DNA of 64,000 nt from Acanthopleura granulata (GCA_016165875.1 JABBOT010000014.1:7793255-7857254), one strand, 5' to 3'. Shown: positions 22,490 to 34,569, counted from the stretch's first letter. The notes: generated by a model not told the origin, from the letters alone. Program-made: numbers and translations.

Positions 22490-22980
22490 TTGTAAAACGA
22501 TGGGAAAGTTTTCCCGCCTAAAGTAATGCGGGTCATTCCTGAACCGAAGGGGCAACCTTTCCCGCCAAGGAAAATTCGTGTCAAAGTTGTGTAATCTATT
22601 GTTCATTCCTGAACCGAAGGGGCAACCTTTCCCGCCAAGGGAAATTGGGTCAAAGCTGTGTAAGCTATTGTTCTTTCCTGAACCGAAGGGGCAACCTTTC
22701 CCGCCAAGGGAAACTGGGGTCAAAGCTGCGTAACCTTTTGTTCATTCCTGAACCGAAGGGGCAACCTTTCCCGCCAAGGGAAATTCGGGTCAAAGCTGTG
22801 TTATTTATTGTTCATTCCTGAACCGAAGCGGCCACCTTCCAGCCAAGGGAAATTTGGGTACAAGCTATGTAATCTATTGTTCGTTAATGCATCTACAATG
22901 AATTTTTGTGGGCAAACTGATTACGCGTTCCTTAAGCACTACAAGGGAACAATGGCCAAGTCAGCTGGTATATTCGAGTC
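22490..22980 (+). repeat. Family B element with internal 70-bp tandem array
   Basis: Five units start at CCTGAACCGAAGGGG (22538, 22608, 22677, 22747, 22817), each with GCAACCTTTCCCGCC, AAGGGAAATT, GGGTCAAAGCTGTG and CTATTGTTCATT. The sequence then continues into the same non-repeated flank (GCATCTACAATG, GTGGGCAAACTG, AGGGAACAATGG) found beside the single unit at 8.3 kb and, reversed, at 24.6 kb. The 91-codon minus-strand frame here is the array read through. Confidence 0.9.
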
Positions 22981-23317
22981 ATCATTGCTGCACAAAAAGT
23001 ACCCCATTCATTGATATTCTATGACACATTGCTGTCGCGTCCTTTTTTGTCAGACTCTTTGTCAATGAATATACCCGAAGGCTGAGAACCACGGTAAGCA
23101 TCACAAGTCGATCAGACTTTCAGGATCCTTGATTATGTATTTATATATCTAATTGATTGAGATCGGTTTTGTACAAGGCCATTAACGAGCTAGGGATAAG
23201 TGCATGCCAGTTCGTTTCATCCCTACCACCTTTCTAACCATTCTGTCCATTGACAACTTGACTGATGAGTGCTTAACGCCGTAATGAACTTTCACTTCCG
23301 TATTATGCCAGGTTGTG
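22981..23317. other. Gene-free stretch, nothing recognised
   Basis: No repeat or gene signature. Confidence 0.5.
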
Positions 23318-23395
23318 GCCAGAATAAATCCTTTAACTGTGGTAAATTGACAAGAGGCCGTATTTCACGGGTGACGGGTGACCATTTGCATTCTG
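23318..23395 (+). repeat. Interspersed repeat family A, partial copy 3
   Basis: AACTGTGGTAAATTGACAAG, AGGCCGTATTTCACGG and GGGTGACCATTTGC match the core of the copies at 7.0 and 17.05 kb. It is interrupted by a T10 run at 23400. Confidence 0.5.
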
Positions 23396-23557
23396 CTATT
23401 TTTTTTTTCAACTTTTACATCATAGCACTTTTACGAATACTTCCAAGTGATGTCTGATTCGAACGCTTGACCTCACGCGTGACCTCACTGGCTAATAGCC
23501 ACAGCGAGCCAGACCCTTAAACATCTGTGCCAACGAGGCACCAGTTTGACTGGATTT

Positions 23558-23812
23558 ACGTATTTATTTGATTGGTGTTTTACGCTGTACTCAAAAATAT
23601 TTCACTCATACGACAGCGGCCATCATTATGGTGGGAGGAAAGCGGGCAGAGCCCGTGAAAAACCCACAGGTTTGCTGGCGGACCTTCCCACGTCAGGCTG
23701 GACAGGAAGCCAGCATGAGGTGGACTTGAGCCCAAAGCGACCTAATTGGTGATAGACACCTTGGTCATTACGCCGCGCTGGAGCGCAAACCCCTCCGTTA
23801 CGGAGCCCCCCT
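23558..23812 (-). mobile_element. Family 1 SINE, nearly full length
   Basis: Plus strand carries TATTTATTTGATTGGTGTTT, TACGCTGTACTCAAAAATAT, GCATTATGG-like ATCATTATGGTGGGAGGAA, CTTCCCACGTCAGGCTGG and CAGCATGAGGTGGACTTGAG. It then runs into a degraded tRNA-like head with CGTTACGGAGCCCC. It is a decayed copy; the A box is not intact. Confidence 0.85.
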
Positions 23813-23942
23813 TCTGACTGGAGTTTCACAGCGTACAATTCTTCACTTAAATGCGAAGATGGTCAGGTTTATGGGCGGGGGAAACGAGGAAGCAACCAGA
23901 GGAAACCAACACCCTTGACTATGTACCATGCGTGGATTCAAG

Positions 23943-24003
23943 CACACGACCTCACGATCGAGCATGCGACCTCACTATTGAGCATGTGACCTCACGATCC
24001 ATG
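23943..24003 (+). repeat. 20-bp tandem repeat, three units
   Basis: ACGACCTCACGATCGAGCAT, GCGACCTCACTATTGAGCAT and GTGACCTCACGATCCAT follow one another directly. Confidence 0.8.
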
Positions 24004-24140
24004 GGTATGTCGTCTGCAACATTAACTGTGCAACTGACAAACAATGCACAACGATTCACCAAACGACCAGCTACATTACCCTGATGGCTTCGTTCTTAGC
24101 TTATATAATCTCCAGCTATACACATGCTGCTCATCTTCAT

Positions 24141-24285
24141 TTTATAATTTGATTGATTGATTGTTTCATTCGTCCTCAAAAAAACCATTCTATTACAAGC
24201 TGGCAGCCCGTTTTATGGGTGGAAGAAACCGGAGTAAACCACTGACCTTTGGCAACTCACTGGTGACCTCTCCCAAAATGTGACC
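24141..24285 (-). mobile_element. Highly diverged family 1 SINE remnant
   Basis: ATTTGATTGATTG, TTCGTCCTCAAAAAAACCAT, AGCTGGCAGCCCGTTTTATG and GGGTGGAAGAAACCGGAG keep the order of the reversed SINE tail and body, with heavy substitution. Confidence 0.5.
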
Positions 24286-24534
24286 TATGCCTTATAGGTA
24301 GAAGGCAAGTGATGTGCATCGAACTTCAAGGAAGACAACACAAGACGCGACAGACCACTTACAGCCCCCCCCCCAAAAAAAGAAAATAAATAAATACAGG
24401 CAGGGGAATATGGAAAGTTCTCTGTTCGACAATCGTACTGAAATCACGCCTCGTTTCACCTTGATGTGGTAAGTGCAACACATATATCACTCGCCAGAGA
24501 CCTGCGTCTGGATGCTTTATGTATTAATACGGTA

Positions 24535-24735
24535 GCTCTTCCCCAATGGCAATTCGGTTCCAAGTTGACCTGAATATTGTTTTCTTGCACCGCAGGAGTA
24601 ATACCGCAACAGCTTGTCCACAAAACATCATCATAAATGCAGGAATGAACAATAGACTAAACAGATTTGACCCGAATTATCTTTCTGCGAGAAAGATTCT
24701 CCACTGAAAGATTTGTTAACGCTAAATGCTTTAAA
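24535..24735 (-). repeat. Interspersed repeat family B, single-unit copy
   Basis: Reverse complement shows TTCGGGTCAAATCTGTTTAG, TCTATTGTTCATTCCTGCAT, TTGTGGACAAGC, GCAAGAAAACAATATTCAGG and GGAACCGAATTGCCATTG, matching 8264-8520 along its length. It has one copy of the block that forms the array at 22.5 kb. It lies just left of the CpG boundary. Confidence 0.65.
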
Positions 24736-25125
24736 AAACAGAACACCAAAAATAAATACTATCCAATATTACATGTATTTTAAAATGTACATGTACAATG
24801 TTCAAAAAGGTTGAATTTTTCAAAATTAACCCGGCACGCAAGTAGCGAATTGAATTAGACGGGAATTACGGATAAATTTAAAAGCATTCGTAACAAGTTA
24901 AAATAATGTAACTAAACATATTAATACTTGTCAAACAACGCAATCTGTGTGTAATCAGAAAGAATGGTGACGTAGAGTCGAGAGAATGAAGTAGCTACGC
25001 ACAAAGGTGTGTTGGTATGTTTAATGAACAGTTCAGTTCTGTGCTACCTTATCTACCATCCACAGATTTTTTCCCCAAGGTATGAACAACATTCTTCCTT
25101 ATTTCAGGCCAACCTGTCTCAGCTA
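24736..25125. other. CpG transition zone, no gene seen
   Basis: CpG is still frequent up to about 24.99 kb and thins out from about 25.0 kb rightwards. No frame or repeat of note. Confidence 0.45.
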
Positions 25126-25151
25126 TCATTTTATCGGATAACCAGTACCTA

Positions 25152-25157
25152 TTTATT
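25152..25157 (-). terminator. Possible polyadenylation signal AATAAA
   Basis: Plus strand TTTATT within CCTATTTATTTTCG gives AATAAA on the minus strand. Its position near the drop in CpG density is the only reason to prefer it over the similar hexamer at 26525-26530. Confidence 0.2.
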
Positions 25158-26910
25158 TTCGTTTGAGAAAGAGATAGATCAAAGTTGTTTTCAGGTAACA
25201 TTCTTAAAGAGAGACTTTTGAACTAACATTCTTCAGAAGGGATCAATTCACAAGTACTCTGGAATATTAATCACAAAGTCATGCCTTAACCTCAAGGTCA
25301 TATCTTGAAGCACGTCAAATTAAAATGTCACACAACTTATCACTTCCTGCAAAACTGACAGGAAAATAATTTATCCTGGTACAAATAACACAGTGCAGGG
25401 TGTAAAACTGAACGAGGAACACCAACTTTGCCAACATCAACATTCAGCAAAAGAAAACATGAACATCAAACGTCCTTGAAAATCAACACACTATTTTCTA
25501 GAATTCAATTCCTCACAGTATAACGAGCAAACTCCTGTGAACCTTTGGTTTTATGCCAAGGTTCCGACCCTTGTAAACTGGTCAGCATTCTAGTCCTTCA
25601 CAATGCATTTAAAGGTTCCATTGCATTCCACAACTTCAACTGTTCTCATAGCTTAGAAGACAAATGAAGTCTGAAGGATGAATTCCTATCGTTCTGACTA
25701 CAATGAATAGAAGAAATACAAAATTGGCTCCAGACGGACTCCCGTGTGCACATGTTCCAAGGATCAACCCTGCACCAATACACTTCATCTGTGACAGGAC
25801 TCGCAACTGCCAGGTATACGACTGGCTGGCTGTATCACAGGATATGCAACTACTTTACACTAAGTTCCCAGACTCGAGCGCACCCATGCAGGGCTTGGAT
25901 AAGAGAAACACAACACCTTTTGGTTGTTCCGTTTCCCAACGTTTCAATAAGTACCAATGAGATCATCTAAGTATTCCAGACACACCTCCAAATCTTGGCT
26001 TTGGTCAAGATTCATAATCCAGTTCATAATTCATCATCCACATAGCATTCAATGTCTGTTCTTAGGATTCTAGGTCGCCTGCAGTCAAATACCGAGTCCA
26101 GATTTCACGATGTAGCTTTAAATGATGTATGTATCTCAACCACAAAACACAGAATACATCTCTTTGACAGTACGCCAGGCGCTGGCCTGCAGGAACAGTT
26201 TCTTGGACTTGCACGTTTCCTGCTTCTATATAAAGTCTCCATTCACTGTACAGAATTTCAGAATTCCGAAAGAATATGTTATTTTTGTTTTGCCTGATTG
26301 TAATAGCCTCATTCACCAACAGACTCCCCATCTCCACAATTAGGAGTAGTAGCAGTGTAGTCCATAAGCTTATTTCACAAATACTGTTACCCTAGAAACC
26401 CTATTAAAAGTCAGCATCTTCATCCTTTAACGGATTCTTTAATCTCTGTTTCACTTCAGACGCTGGGTTGTTTGCTTCATCACTTCTGTTCAACATAGAC
26501 ACGAGCCAAACTGATACCTTAATCTTTATTTCATTTCAGAATGGTTCGCTTGCCGAATTTGCAACAATACTGTTTTAATTTCAAATACAAGTTTTGTACT
26601 ACAAGAAGTTAGATTTTAGGCAACCAACCACAAGATCCCTAAATCTGGTAATACCTGCTGGCTCACTGGGAAGAGTAGCAGGTAGCCGACAGTGAGGAAT
26701 TTCACTCGCTTTGTGAGATCTTTTAGAAAAACTGTGACATAAGGTAGAACTTTGCTTAAGTGACTGCTCCAGCCTGTGGTGATGATAACGTGGTGTTTCT
26801 AGCAGGGAGTAGCAAAACTGTGTTTCTAGAAGAAAGTTGCAAAGTTGGTGTTCCCTACATGAAAAGTCACTATGGTGTTCTATCACCGCATGTCATATTA
26901 TTGTTTGCAG

Positions 26911-27245
26911 TTCACTGTTGGGACTGTCTGGGAGGAAGGTGTCCCAAGAAGATGTCTGCAACATCTGGTGCCATGGTGTTCCCCACTGGAACCAGCCTCA
27001 TGGTGGTTTTGGCAGAAACTGTCCCATGAGAGCTTTTGCAAATTGATTGTTTCAAGGTGTGCCCTGTTGGGACTGTCTGGGAGGAAGATGTCCGAAGAGG
27101 ATGTCTGTAACGTTTGGTGCCATGGTGTTCCCTGTTGGGAATTGCCTCACGGTGGTTTGGGCAGAAAGCTGTCCCAAGAGAGCTTTTGCAGTTGATTATC
27201 CCAAGGTGTGCCCTGTGGGAAGAAAGTTGTCTCCAGAAGACTGTT
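26911..27245 (+). repeat. Diverged tandem repeat, about 152 bp, two and a partial units
   Basis: CTGTTGGGACTGTCTGGGAG recurs at about 26915 and 27063, each followed by GATGTCTG, GGTGCCATGGTGTTCC, GGTGGTTT-GGCAGAAA and GAGAGCTTTTGCA. A third, shortened unit starts at 27206 (GTGCCCTGTGGGAAGAAAG). Overlapping frames of 70-116 codons on both strands arise from this repeat. Confidence 0.75.
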
Positions 27246-27775
27246 GTAGTAGGCATACCCAAGGTGTTTTATACCAGGCTTCATTCTTATTAACACTGTG
27301 CTCGTAAGATATATGTGTTGTTTCCTGCGGCCTCTGAGACACTATCTAATGAAAAACACTGTTCATCTCAAGAATACACCACTTGAGGGTCGATGCCTGA
27401 TCTACTGAAAACCTGAAGCAACCTTCTGTCACAGGAGGCCTAATGGCAGGTCTCCAAATTGTCAAACAATATTATCGGAGATATTCTCCAGTGGTAAACA
27501 AACAGAAATCTTTTCACAACCAACGGTGTTGAGGGTGTCTGGGCTATTGCTGTGAGTAATAATTCAATCCACCCAGCTAGCACATTTGGCAAACCTTGCC
27601 CCTGATGAAGGGTTTACTATACAGTACCACTAAACACACAATTCTGGTACATATCTGGTGCCAGAATAAATCACCACACAGACACTTGTCTTTGTCCTCT
27701 GGTGTCATTCCCTGATGTTCGTTGTCTTCCACAGCATCATCTCAACAGTCACTGTATCTGCCAAATGGACAGTAC

Positions 27776-27795
27776 CTGAAAAACATAAACAGGAG
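27776..27795 (-). promoter_or_regulatory. Splice-acceptor-like site (minus strand)
   Basis: Minus strand CTCCTGTTTATGTTTTTCAG ends at 27776. Pyrimidine-rich with the AG immediately before GTACTG. The same bases CAG-GTACTG could be misread as a donor; the tract favours an acceptor. Confidence 0.3.
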
Positions 27796-29419
27796 AAAAT
27801 ATGGTCTCACTGAAATTTCATGAAGAATATAAAGCATGCAAACATGTATCTGTATAAAGCTTCTTGTTTCTTAGACAGGTAATAATACGTAACTGCCACT
27901 GTTCGATTCTAGACTGAATTAATAATGATTACCTCTGGTTGCCTCTATTTCAACCATATTTTGGCGCTGTGTTCATGGACAGTTCAACTTCTCTCTTTTT
28001 TAAGTACCTTTTAGATCATGTTCTTTGTCTTAAAGCTTAAATTGGAGAGAGGAAAGTGTGCCCTTTTCACAGTTCTAGAATTTTACAAACTTATAAAAGC
28101 CATCTTTGAAATACTAGCTTTTTGGGGCTATTAAAGAAATGTTTAATCTAATCCAGGCAAGTTATTTTATCATGTTTTGAAGCTGATTTGTTGTTGTACG
28201 CCTGCAATACATTGTACTCTTCAAACATTAGAAATTACGATAGCATTTAGGGCAGTCCAAAACTGGATTTGTATATTCAGACCTAGGGTCAGAGGCTGCT
28301 TTCTGAGAAATTTGGCAAAACTAATTGTTTGTAAATACCCATCATGAATGGTTGCAAGAATTCATTTTACACCAAGCCTTAAAACACATGGAAACAGTTG
28401 AAATTTTCATGAAATGGTCTGCAGATTTAAAGCAAAGTACTAACAACAGTTTCTCACCATAGAGGCAAACTTAAGGCATGAGTGAATAAGGTTTTACAGT
28501 CACATATACAAATAAATTGAGAAACATAAATATCAGTGATGTGTGCCTGTTATCTCTGTTATCTTAGCTTTGTCCCTACACCTGCATGACTTACAGGGAA
28601 GCCTACAAAACCACACCAAAATCTAAACTAATAACAGAATATGACATTACTTTAGACATCTTTGAGCTGTACCAGATGCCAAAAAGATTTCCAAAATGCA
28701 ATGGATCTTGGAATCAAAAAGTATCATAGACCACCAACCACAGAACAGACATCTATTGCAGTACGTGTGCCTGACAGCTTTCTGACAAACAGGTCCCAAA
28801 AGGCTCTGTGTTTGTGTGTGGAAATGGGCGTTGGAGCTGAACAGAGATCATTGAGATCTGGACAATCTGGTGGTTGTGTGTGTGTGGAGGGGGGAAGGCA
28901 GAGGAGGCCAAAAACTCTCTTATATTTTTCATAATCCCGCCCTGACAAATAGGATAAACCACGACAAGAATGTCACCCTCAATTATTCTATAAACACATC
29001 CATCTTGGTACAGTAACATATTCAACTTGATACAAAGTAGGATACACTTCTGTACACATGTTGGCAGTGAGGGCGAAAAAAAAAAAAGCTTTTAACCGGC
29101 CGGACTTAAATCGTGTGGGGTACGTATTGTAGACAGACGTTTCACCCTTATGTCAGCGGAGTCTATCTGCAGTGCCGGAGGCAGAGGCCTATAGTTTTCT
29201 CTATGAGATTAGTTTGGTGTTTTACACACTCTGTTACTAACAATACTGTAAGGAATATGTTACCGTTTTTTGAAAGTCTCAACAACCAAAAATGTTACAT
29301 GTCTCTTGGAGGCCTTGGATAGAAAGTTACTGAACTTTAAACATGCACATGTTCATAGGAGCATCCATGTAATTCTACACAGACTCACAATTCAGATGAA
29401 GAAAAAAAACAAACCCTGA
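27796..29419. other. CpG-depleted, intron-like stretch
   Basis: Only two CpG were counted in 28201-28800. Short frames without resemblance; an A12 run at about 29079. No exon supported. Confidence 0.5.
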
Positions 29420-29770
29420 ACCTACACTTAAACCGAAGCAGGTGGAAATAGACACACTTGATGGGTGTATATATGTAACGTGTATGCGCAAATAGAAATG
29501 CCAACATCACACACCTTGGCACATGAGGAAACTTCTGGCAAAGGGATAGAAACCTGCACTTTTACTACGATCAATTAAAAGATGTTAACAGACACACCCA
29601 ATGGACAGATGTAAATAGGCTACAGAGAAAACGCAAACAGCACAAATAAAAAGGTAAAATTAGGCACCTTGGCACACCAGGTAATTTCTGGTAAAGAAAC
29701 AGAAATCCTGAATTCTGGTTAAATCTTCAATTAAACCAAAGCAGGCAGATGTAACAAGTACATATGATTG
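29420..29770. repeat. Diverged tandem repeat, about 156 bp, two units
   Basis: CACCTTGGCACATGAGGAAA with CTTCTGGCAAAGGGATAGAA recurs as CACCTTGGCACACCAGGTAA with TTCTGGTAAAGAAACAGAA about 156 bases on. Both are near a TTAAACC-AAGCAGG word and an ACAGATGTAA-like word. Confidence 0.55.
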
Positions 29771-29777
29771 ATTTTTT

Positions 29778-29990
29778 TCATGTATTTGATTGGTGTTTTA
29801 TGCTGTGCTCAAAAACATTTCACTTATACCACAGCAGCCAACATGATATGGTGGGTGGGGAACTGCAGAGGCCGGGGGAAACCCACAACCACTTGCATTT
29901 TGTTGGCAGACCTTCCCTTGTACAGCCGGAGAGGAAGTCAGCATGAGCTGGGCTTGAACTCAAAGTGATCGCATTGGTGAGACCCTTCAT
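29778..29990 (-). mobile_element. Family 1 SINE, diverged
   Basis: Plus strand TGTATTTGATTGGTGTTTTA, GCTGTGCTCAAAAACATTTC, GGGGGAAACCCACAACCACT, ACCTTCCCTTGTACAGCCGG and GAGCTGGGCTTGAACTCAAA. CpG sites of the consensus are mostly mutated to TG or CA here, as expected for an insertion sitting in methylated DNA. Confidence 0.88.
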
Positions 29991-31125
29991 GGATCTTAGG
30001 CTACAGATAGAGTGGAGAGAGTACAAATAAAAAACCGAAATCCTGGCATCCTGGCTTGCACATGTGGCAGACAGCTTCCAGGTGATGGCCTAATTGTAAC
30101 CTCATTAACAAGTTGATTACAGGTAAAAGTGCACTCAATCAACATCTTCTATACGGCACAACATGCAGGTGCACCACAGGTAGAATCTACTGGCACAGTT
30201 GATAAGCTACTGGGATCAAAACGTTTGAGCTTTGCCTGGAGGTGAGCTTAACCACAAGGATAAAACCTGTGGACTGCTGTCATTATCTGATAGGCCTGCT
30301 TTGTTCCAGAAATCAGTATCTTTAGATCAATGATGAAAATACAACTTCAGCGCTTATTATTTTGCTATCCGAGAACAAGACAGCAACAACTGAACAGCGG
30401 CACTAATACGCTGGAGTCTGAAAGGAAATGGCCGATTGCAGTTAATGAACCCAGGAAGAATGGAATAAACAACAGTTACATGGTTAATCAATATGTAAAC
30501 CTACGACAGCCTGCATGAGAAAATCCAAGACAGGTACTGAAAAGACTTCAGAGGCAACAGCAAACCATCAAAGTGTTACATCAAGAGAAGGAGCAATGAA
30601 GGTACTCGTCAAGAAATGAAACAGCCATTTCTATAATCGTGTGTTAAGTATTTGGATCTAGTGATCTATACTGGCAACAATGTAGATGTCCTTGACACAA
30701 AGGTGAGCTTCGTCTGGACATGTACTTGTGTTTTCACTTGCTGTTCCATGTGAAATAACATATATGAATAACTAAGGACTTGTGTCGCCCCAATGACTCG
30801 GCCCATATGACACTTCTGACTCTGATCTTAAGAGACTTCTGACTCTGCTCTGCAGACTCCTCTGACTAGAATTCTGTTGGAGAAAATTTCCATCACGTGT
30901 CCATCTATCGCCATCTACCTGTAACTGTCTCATCCAACATACACTTGGGATACAAGTACAACAAAGACTAGAAACACTAGTTTTTATCTGACTGACAACA
31001 CAATTCAGCCTTTGAACCAACGTTCAACATTTGTTCAACATTAGCATTCATTGTCTATATCTGCACTGACAGACATATGTCATGAGCTGGAAAATGGCCT
31101 CAAAGATATACATGATACATATATT
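29991..31125. other. Intron-like stretch, nothing recognised
   Basis: Short frames only, CpG-poor, no repeat copies. Confidence 0.45.
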
Positions 31126-31129
31126 TTTT

Positions 31130-31285
31130 TTCCAGCATGATGGAAAACCGGCTTCTCAGGTATATATATATGTATATATATATCTATACACACACTATGG
31201 AAGTATGACGAAAAGGCAGCCTCTCAGTTATATATACGCTACAGAAGCATGATGGAAAGCGACCTTTCGAGGCTAATGAATGATG
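31130..31285 (+). repeat. AT-dinucleotide tract with three degraded 50-60 bp units
   Basis: AGCATGATGGAAA recurs near 31136 and 31246, with a related GAAGTATGACGAAAAGGCAG between. These alternate with CTCAGGTATATATATA- and CTCAGTTATATATACG-type AT stretches. Confidence 0.6.
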
Positions 31286-32989
31286 TTTTCTCATTTGCAG
31301 GAAAATGTCCAGAAGTAGGTCAATAAGACAATTACGTCAATAATTTCATCAAAATTAAGCCAGCACAATCAGTGTTGTTCTATTTCAGTTGGGTAAACAA
31401 TAACAATCAACATCCTTATTAGGGTGTGTATCTACAACCTAATATAAATACCTTGGATGTATTGTATTATTTTTTTTTTTAAACAAACTGTGGATAATTG
31501 AGAATCACAGTAGCTTTTTTTTCAGCTTTTTTAACAGCTGCTTTTGTATGAAATGTGGGCTGAATGGCTGAGGCAACACTACGCATTAAACAAAGACACG
31601 GAAAATATATGAGTATGTCAACACAGCCATATTTAGTCCATGGCTCTTGTTCCTATGTAACAATTGCCTGCATGGTCTCCACTCTACTCACATTGTCACC
31701 ACCCTTAGACAGGAAAATGGGACAAGCAGAGCAGGAAAGCGGCAATTTATAACACAGGGAGTCATACCCAGCAGAAAAAAGAACCGTACGGCATTTCACT
31801 CAAATCACGACCAGATCAGTCAAAGAGTTCCTTCTGGCAAATCTGGCCACAAGATGTCAGATACACAGGGATTGTGAAACCCCACCACTCTGTTACAAGG
31901 GGCACACTGAAATGGTAAAGCCGCCTGTACATGTAGCTTGTCATGGGACTCTTGACGCGCGGTAAACAAACATGCAAACTCATCTTCACATTCAATTACC
32001 AGAAAGCTGTTGCCATAACCGTTGTGAGCATCAGAGTTCAAGACACTTCATTTCCTCTGCAAGGAAGGTACATGAACTTTATATGACTTAATGTCCAACA
32101 AGACCGGGTATTTTGTGGAAAACCATCTGGTTCAAGTACACAAGAAAACTCACTGAAAGAAAGTTCAATGTCACACAGAACACATCTCATTATATCGCTG
32201 TACTACGTAGTCACTGTGTCAAGCATGGACTGACACAGAATAGAGGAATGAATTCTCCAGGAGCCCACTATTCAACCTGTACAAAACTACTTCTGGTAAA
32301 CTTTTCTGGTAAATTATGCACACTGCCTTATGGCATAATATCCCATGTAGATAACATTATTTCCAAGCAAAAACAGAAACTGCACAAGAAATCAGCTTAA
32401 CAAAAATCTGCGACAGTTATCCCAACTCCCCTGTAAACCCTGGATTTGATCCTACAAAAAAACAACAAAAAAAAACAAAAAAAACCCCAACAAAACAAAA
32501 CAATAACACATGTGCCTCTGCTACCCACTCCTTCGAAAACCCCTCACCCACTTTCCTATCCCTCCTGACAAGTCTAAGTCATCCCAGCTTTGTCTCCCTG
32601 CCAGGAACAATGGTGATGGAGTGTGGCTAAGCCCCTCCAAGCTTCGGGAGGCTATGGTGCTTGAGAGGCAGATGGATGTCATCTCAGCACATCACACAGC
32701 AAACTCCTAAGCAACCCAGACTGTCACAATACCATAATGCGAAAACATAAACCGTTCTTACTTTGGGTTACTAAGGTTGCTACATTGTGTCTATGTCACG
32801 TTTCACTGAGGTCTTGGGCATCTGTGAAACTTGCAGACGGGGTGAGCATGACCAAGCTAAAAAATATCAAAATCAACATTTTGTTTTTTAAATGTACCCA
32901 TCAGAAACCTTGCATCCATTTCACCAGGATGGGTACAGTATCCCGAGAGAAAATTCTACTCCACTTTACCTCCGTGCAGAACATCAACA
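31286..32989. other. Intron-like stretch, nothing recognised
   Basis: T-rich (31465-31480) and A-rich (32455-32505) low-complexity tracts; short frames without resemblance. Confidence 0.45.
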
Positions 32990-32994
32990 GCCAT

Positions 32995-33110
32995 GTACAA
33001 GCACAATGTTTTGGCGGTAAGAAAAAGCAGGTACAATGTTTTGGTTGTAAACCAAGGCTCATAAAATGTTTTGCTTGTAAACTGAAGACCATGGAGTGTT
33101 TTGGTTAAAA
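32995..33110 (+). repeat. 30-bp tandem repeat, four units, in-frame CFxCK peptide
   Basis: CAATGTTTTGG or its variant recurs every 30 bases. Because 30 is a multiple of three, the 123-codon frame 32737-33108 reads QCFGGK, QCFGCK, KCFACK, ECFG at a 10-residue spacing. The cysteine pairs look like a zinc knuckle but lack histidines, and the frame upstream is not recognisable, so no gene is called. Confidence 0.7.
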
Positions 33111-34565
33111 GGCAATTCTCAGATCTTTTCTTACTTTTATGAGGTGAAAAAAACCCCCATCCTCCTGAAAATTAGAACCAGCTGTGTAGATACATATATT
33201 ATGATTATGCACTCTTGATATTAACACGAATGTAATAAATTCATATTTCATCTTGTCTACCTTTCTTCCTGTTGATTTAGATTTCCTTTTCAGATAGAAG
33301 GCAAACAGATTGGGACTGTGTTAAGAGAGGGGAAGGTTTGGCAAATAAACTTGAATAATGTGAGCACGGAGGAACCTGTCTGCTGGTAAAGATGCTTTGA
33401 TAACACGACATAAAACAGCCATGTTTCTATTTGGGAAGGTATAAATCAAAGTCCATGTTCACACAGACCAGATAAAAGACCAGCTCACATTTTGACTATC
33501 AGATTGGGGAATGTTTCCTCATCATAACCCTTGACTTTCACTGGTTTTATCAATGACACATTACTGGGATTGAGAAATGGTAACCTTTCCCAGAACTGTA
33601 AAGAACAGCTGGGAAAATAAGGACTAAATGAAATGTTGTTCAAGTTTTAAATTTTACAGCCATTCTGAAACAAGAACCCTACTCGTAGGAATTTTTCATC
33701 ACTGTTTACCATTAAAGATAGTTTTATAGTTTTCCTTCGCATTTACGGGTTAATCTTTTCATTACTGACCTAAATACATGAGCACCTAAAAAATTCTATA
33801 GATTCAGTTGTAATTTGGAAAGATATTAACTAACATGACCCAGAAGAGGATATACACGTGCACATATACAAAGTTTACAAATTCTAGGTTTCTAAGGATT
33901 CATATGCAAATATTTATATATACTTAAATACTTAAACCCTTCATCATATCTATTCTATGCAATGTTAATCTATGGAGGTGTTTATTCCGGCACAGACTGC
34001 ATGATCGTGCGAGCATAAAAGTTCGGGAGCCCATATTAGGACACTCTAGCGACCTGAGTTGGTTTAACTGATGACATATGAAACAAAATTTTCCACATAA
34101 AATAACTCTATGGAACCTTTCAGGTAGATTTTTTTTCTGTTCTGAATTAAGAGAGAGGAGTTATAATCAGTCACTAAAGAATCATCATCAAACATGTCAA
34201 ATATAAATAATGAATACTAATACAGCAACCATGGCGATAATCAACTTATGCTTTTGTATGTTAAATATAACTTGGTTACAATTTATATCTCACAGGCTTT
34301 ACAAAAATTCTATGACTTAAAAATTTGCACTTAAAATGATCAGTAATCAGGTCTTATGTCTGAAATGTATATTGACAAAAGAGCATTTCCTGGTTTATAC
34401 ATGTACTAAGTGTCTGATAAACGCTGGCTCAATGAATAACAGAACACACCCAGCCACTGAAGCTATTACAAACCAGCCACACGTAAGAGACAATAACAGG
34501 GTTAGGTTACACATGCCAGAACCGTTAGGTTTCACATACCTGGATAAACTATCCACACACATTTA
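33111..34565. other. Intron-like stretch, nothing recognised
   Basis: AT-rich, CpG-poor. A donor-like ATCCAGGTATGTG occurs on the minus strand near 34543 but no exon could be built around it. Confidence 0.4.
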
Positions 34566-34569
34566 GAGA

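Larger units (their letters stand above)
25130..27775 (-). other. Possible terminal exon and 3' UTR of a minus-strand gene
   Basis: At 27776-27777 the minus strand reads CTCCTGTTTATGTTTTTCAG then GTACTG, a good pyrimidine tract plus AG acceptor. Downstream all three frames close quickly: the entries give CPFGRYSDC then stop, VLSIWQIQ then stop, or TVHLADTVTV and 12 more residues then stop. I cannot choose among them because the upstream exon was not found. The following 2.6 kb has no sustained frame and fewer CpG than the intergenic side. Minus-strand AATAAA signals at 26525-26530 and 25152-25157 could end it, the second near the CpG shift. No protein family is recognised. A long non-coding RNA, or no transcript at all, would fit the same evidence. 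Confidence 0.22.

Noticed and set aside
22448..22723. 91-codon minus-strand frame as a glycine-rich peptide gene
   Set aside because: It is the 70-bp tandem array read through.
26599..27307. Overlapping 86-116 codon frames on both strands
   Set aside because: They arise from a diverged tandem repeat of about 152 bp; the peptides repeat in parallel and match no family.
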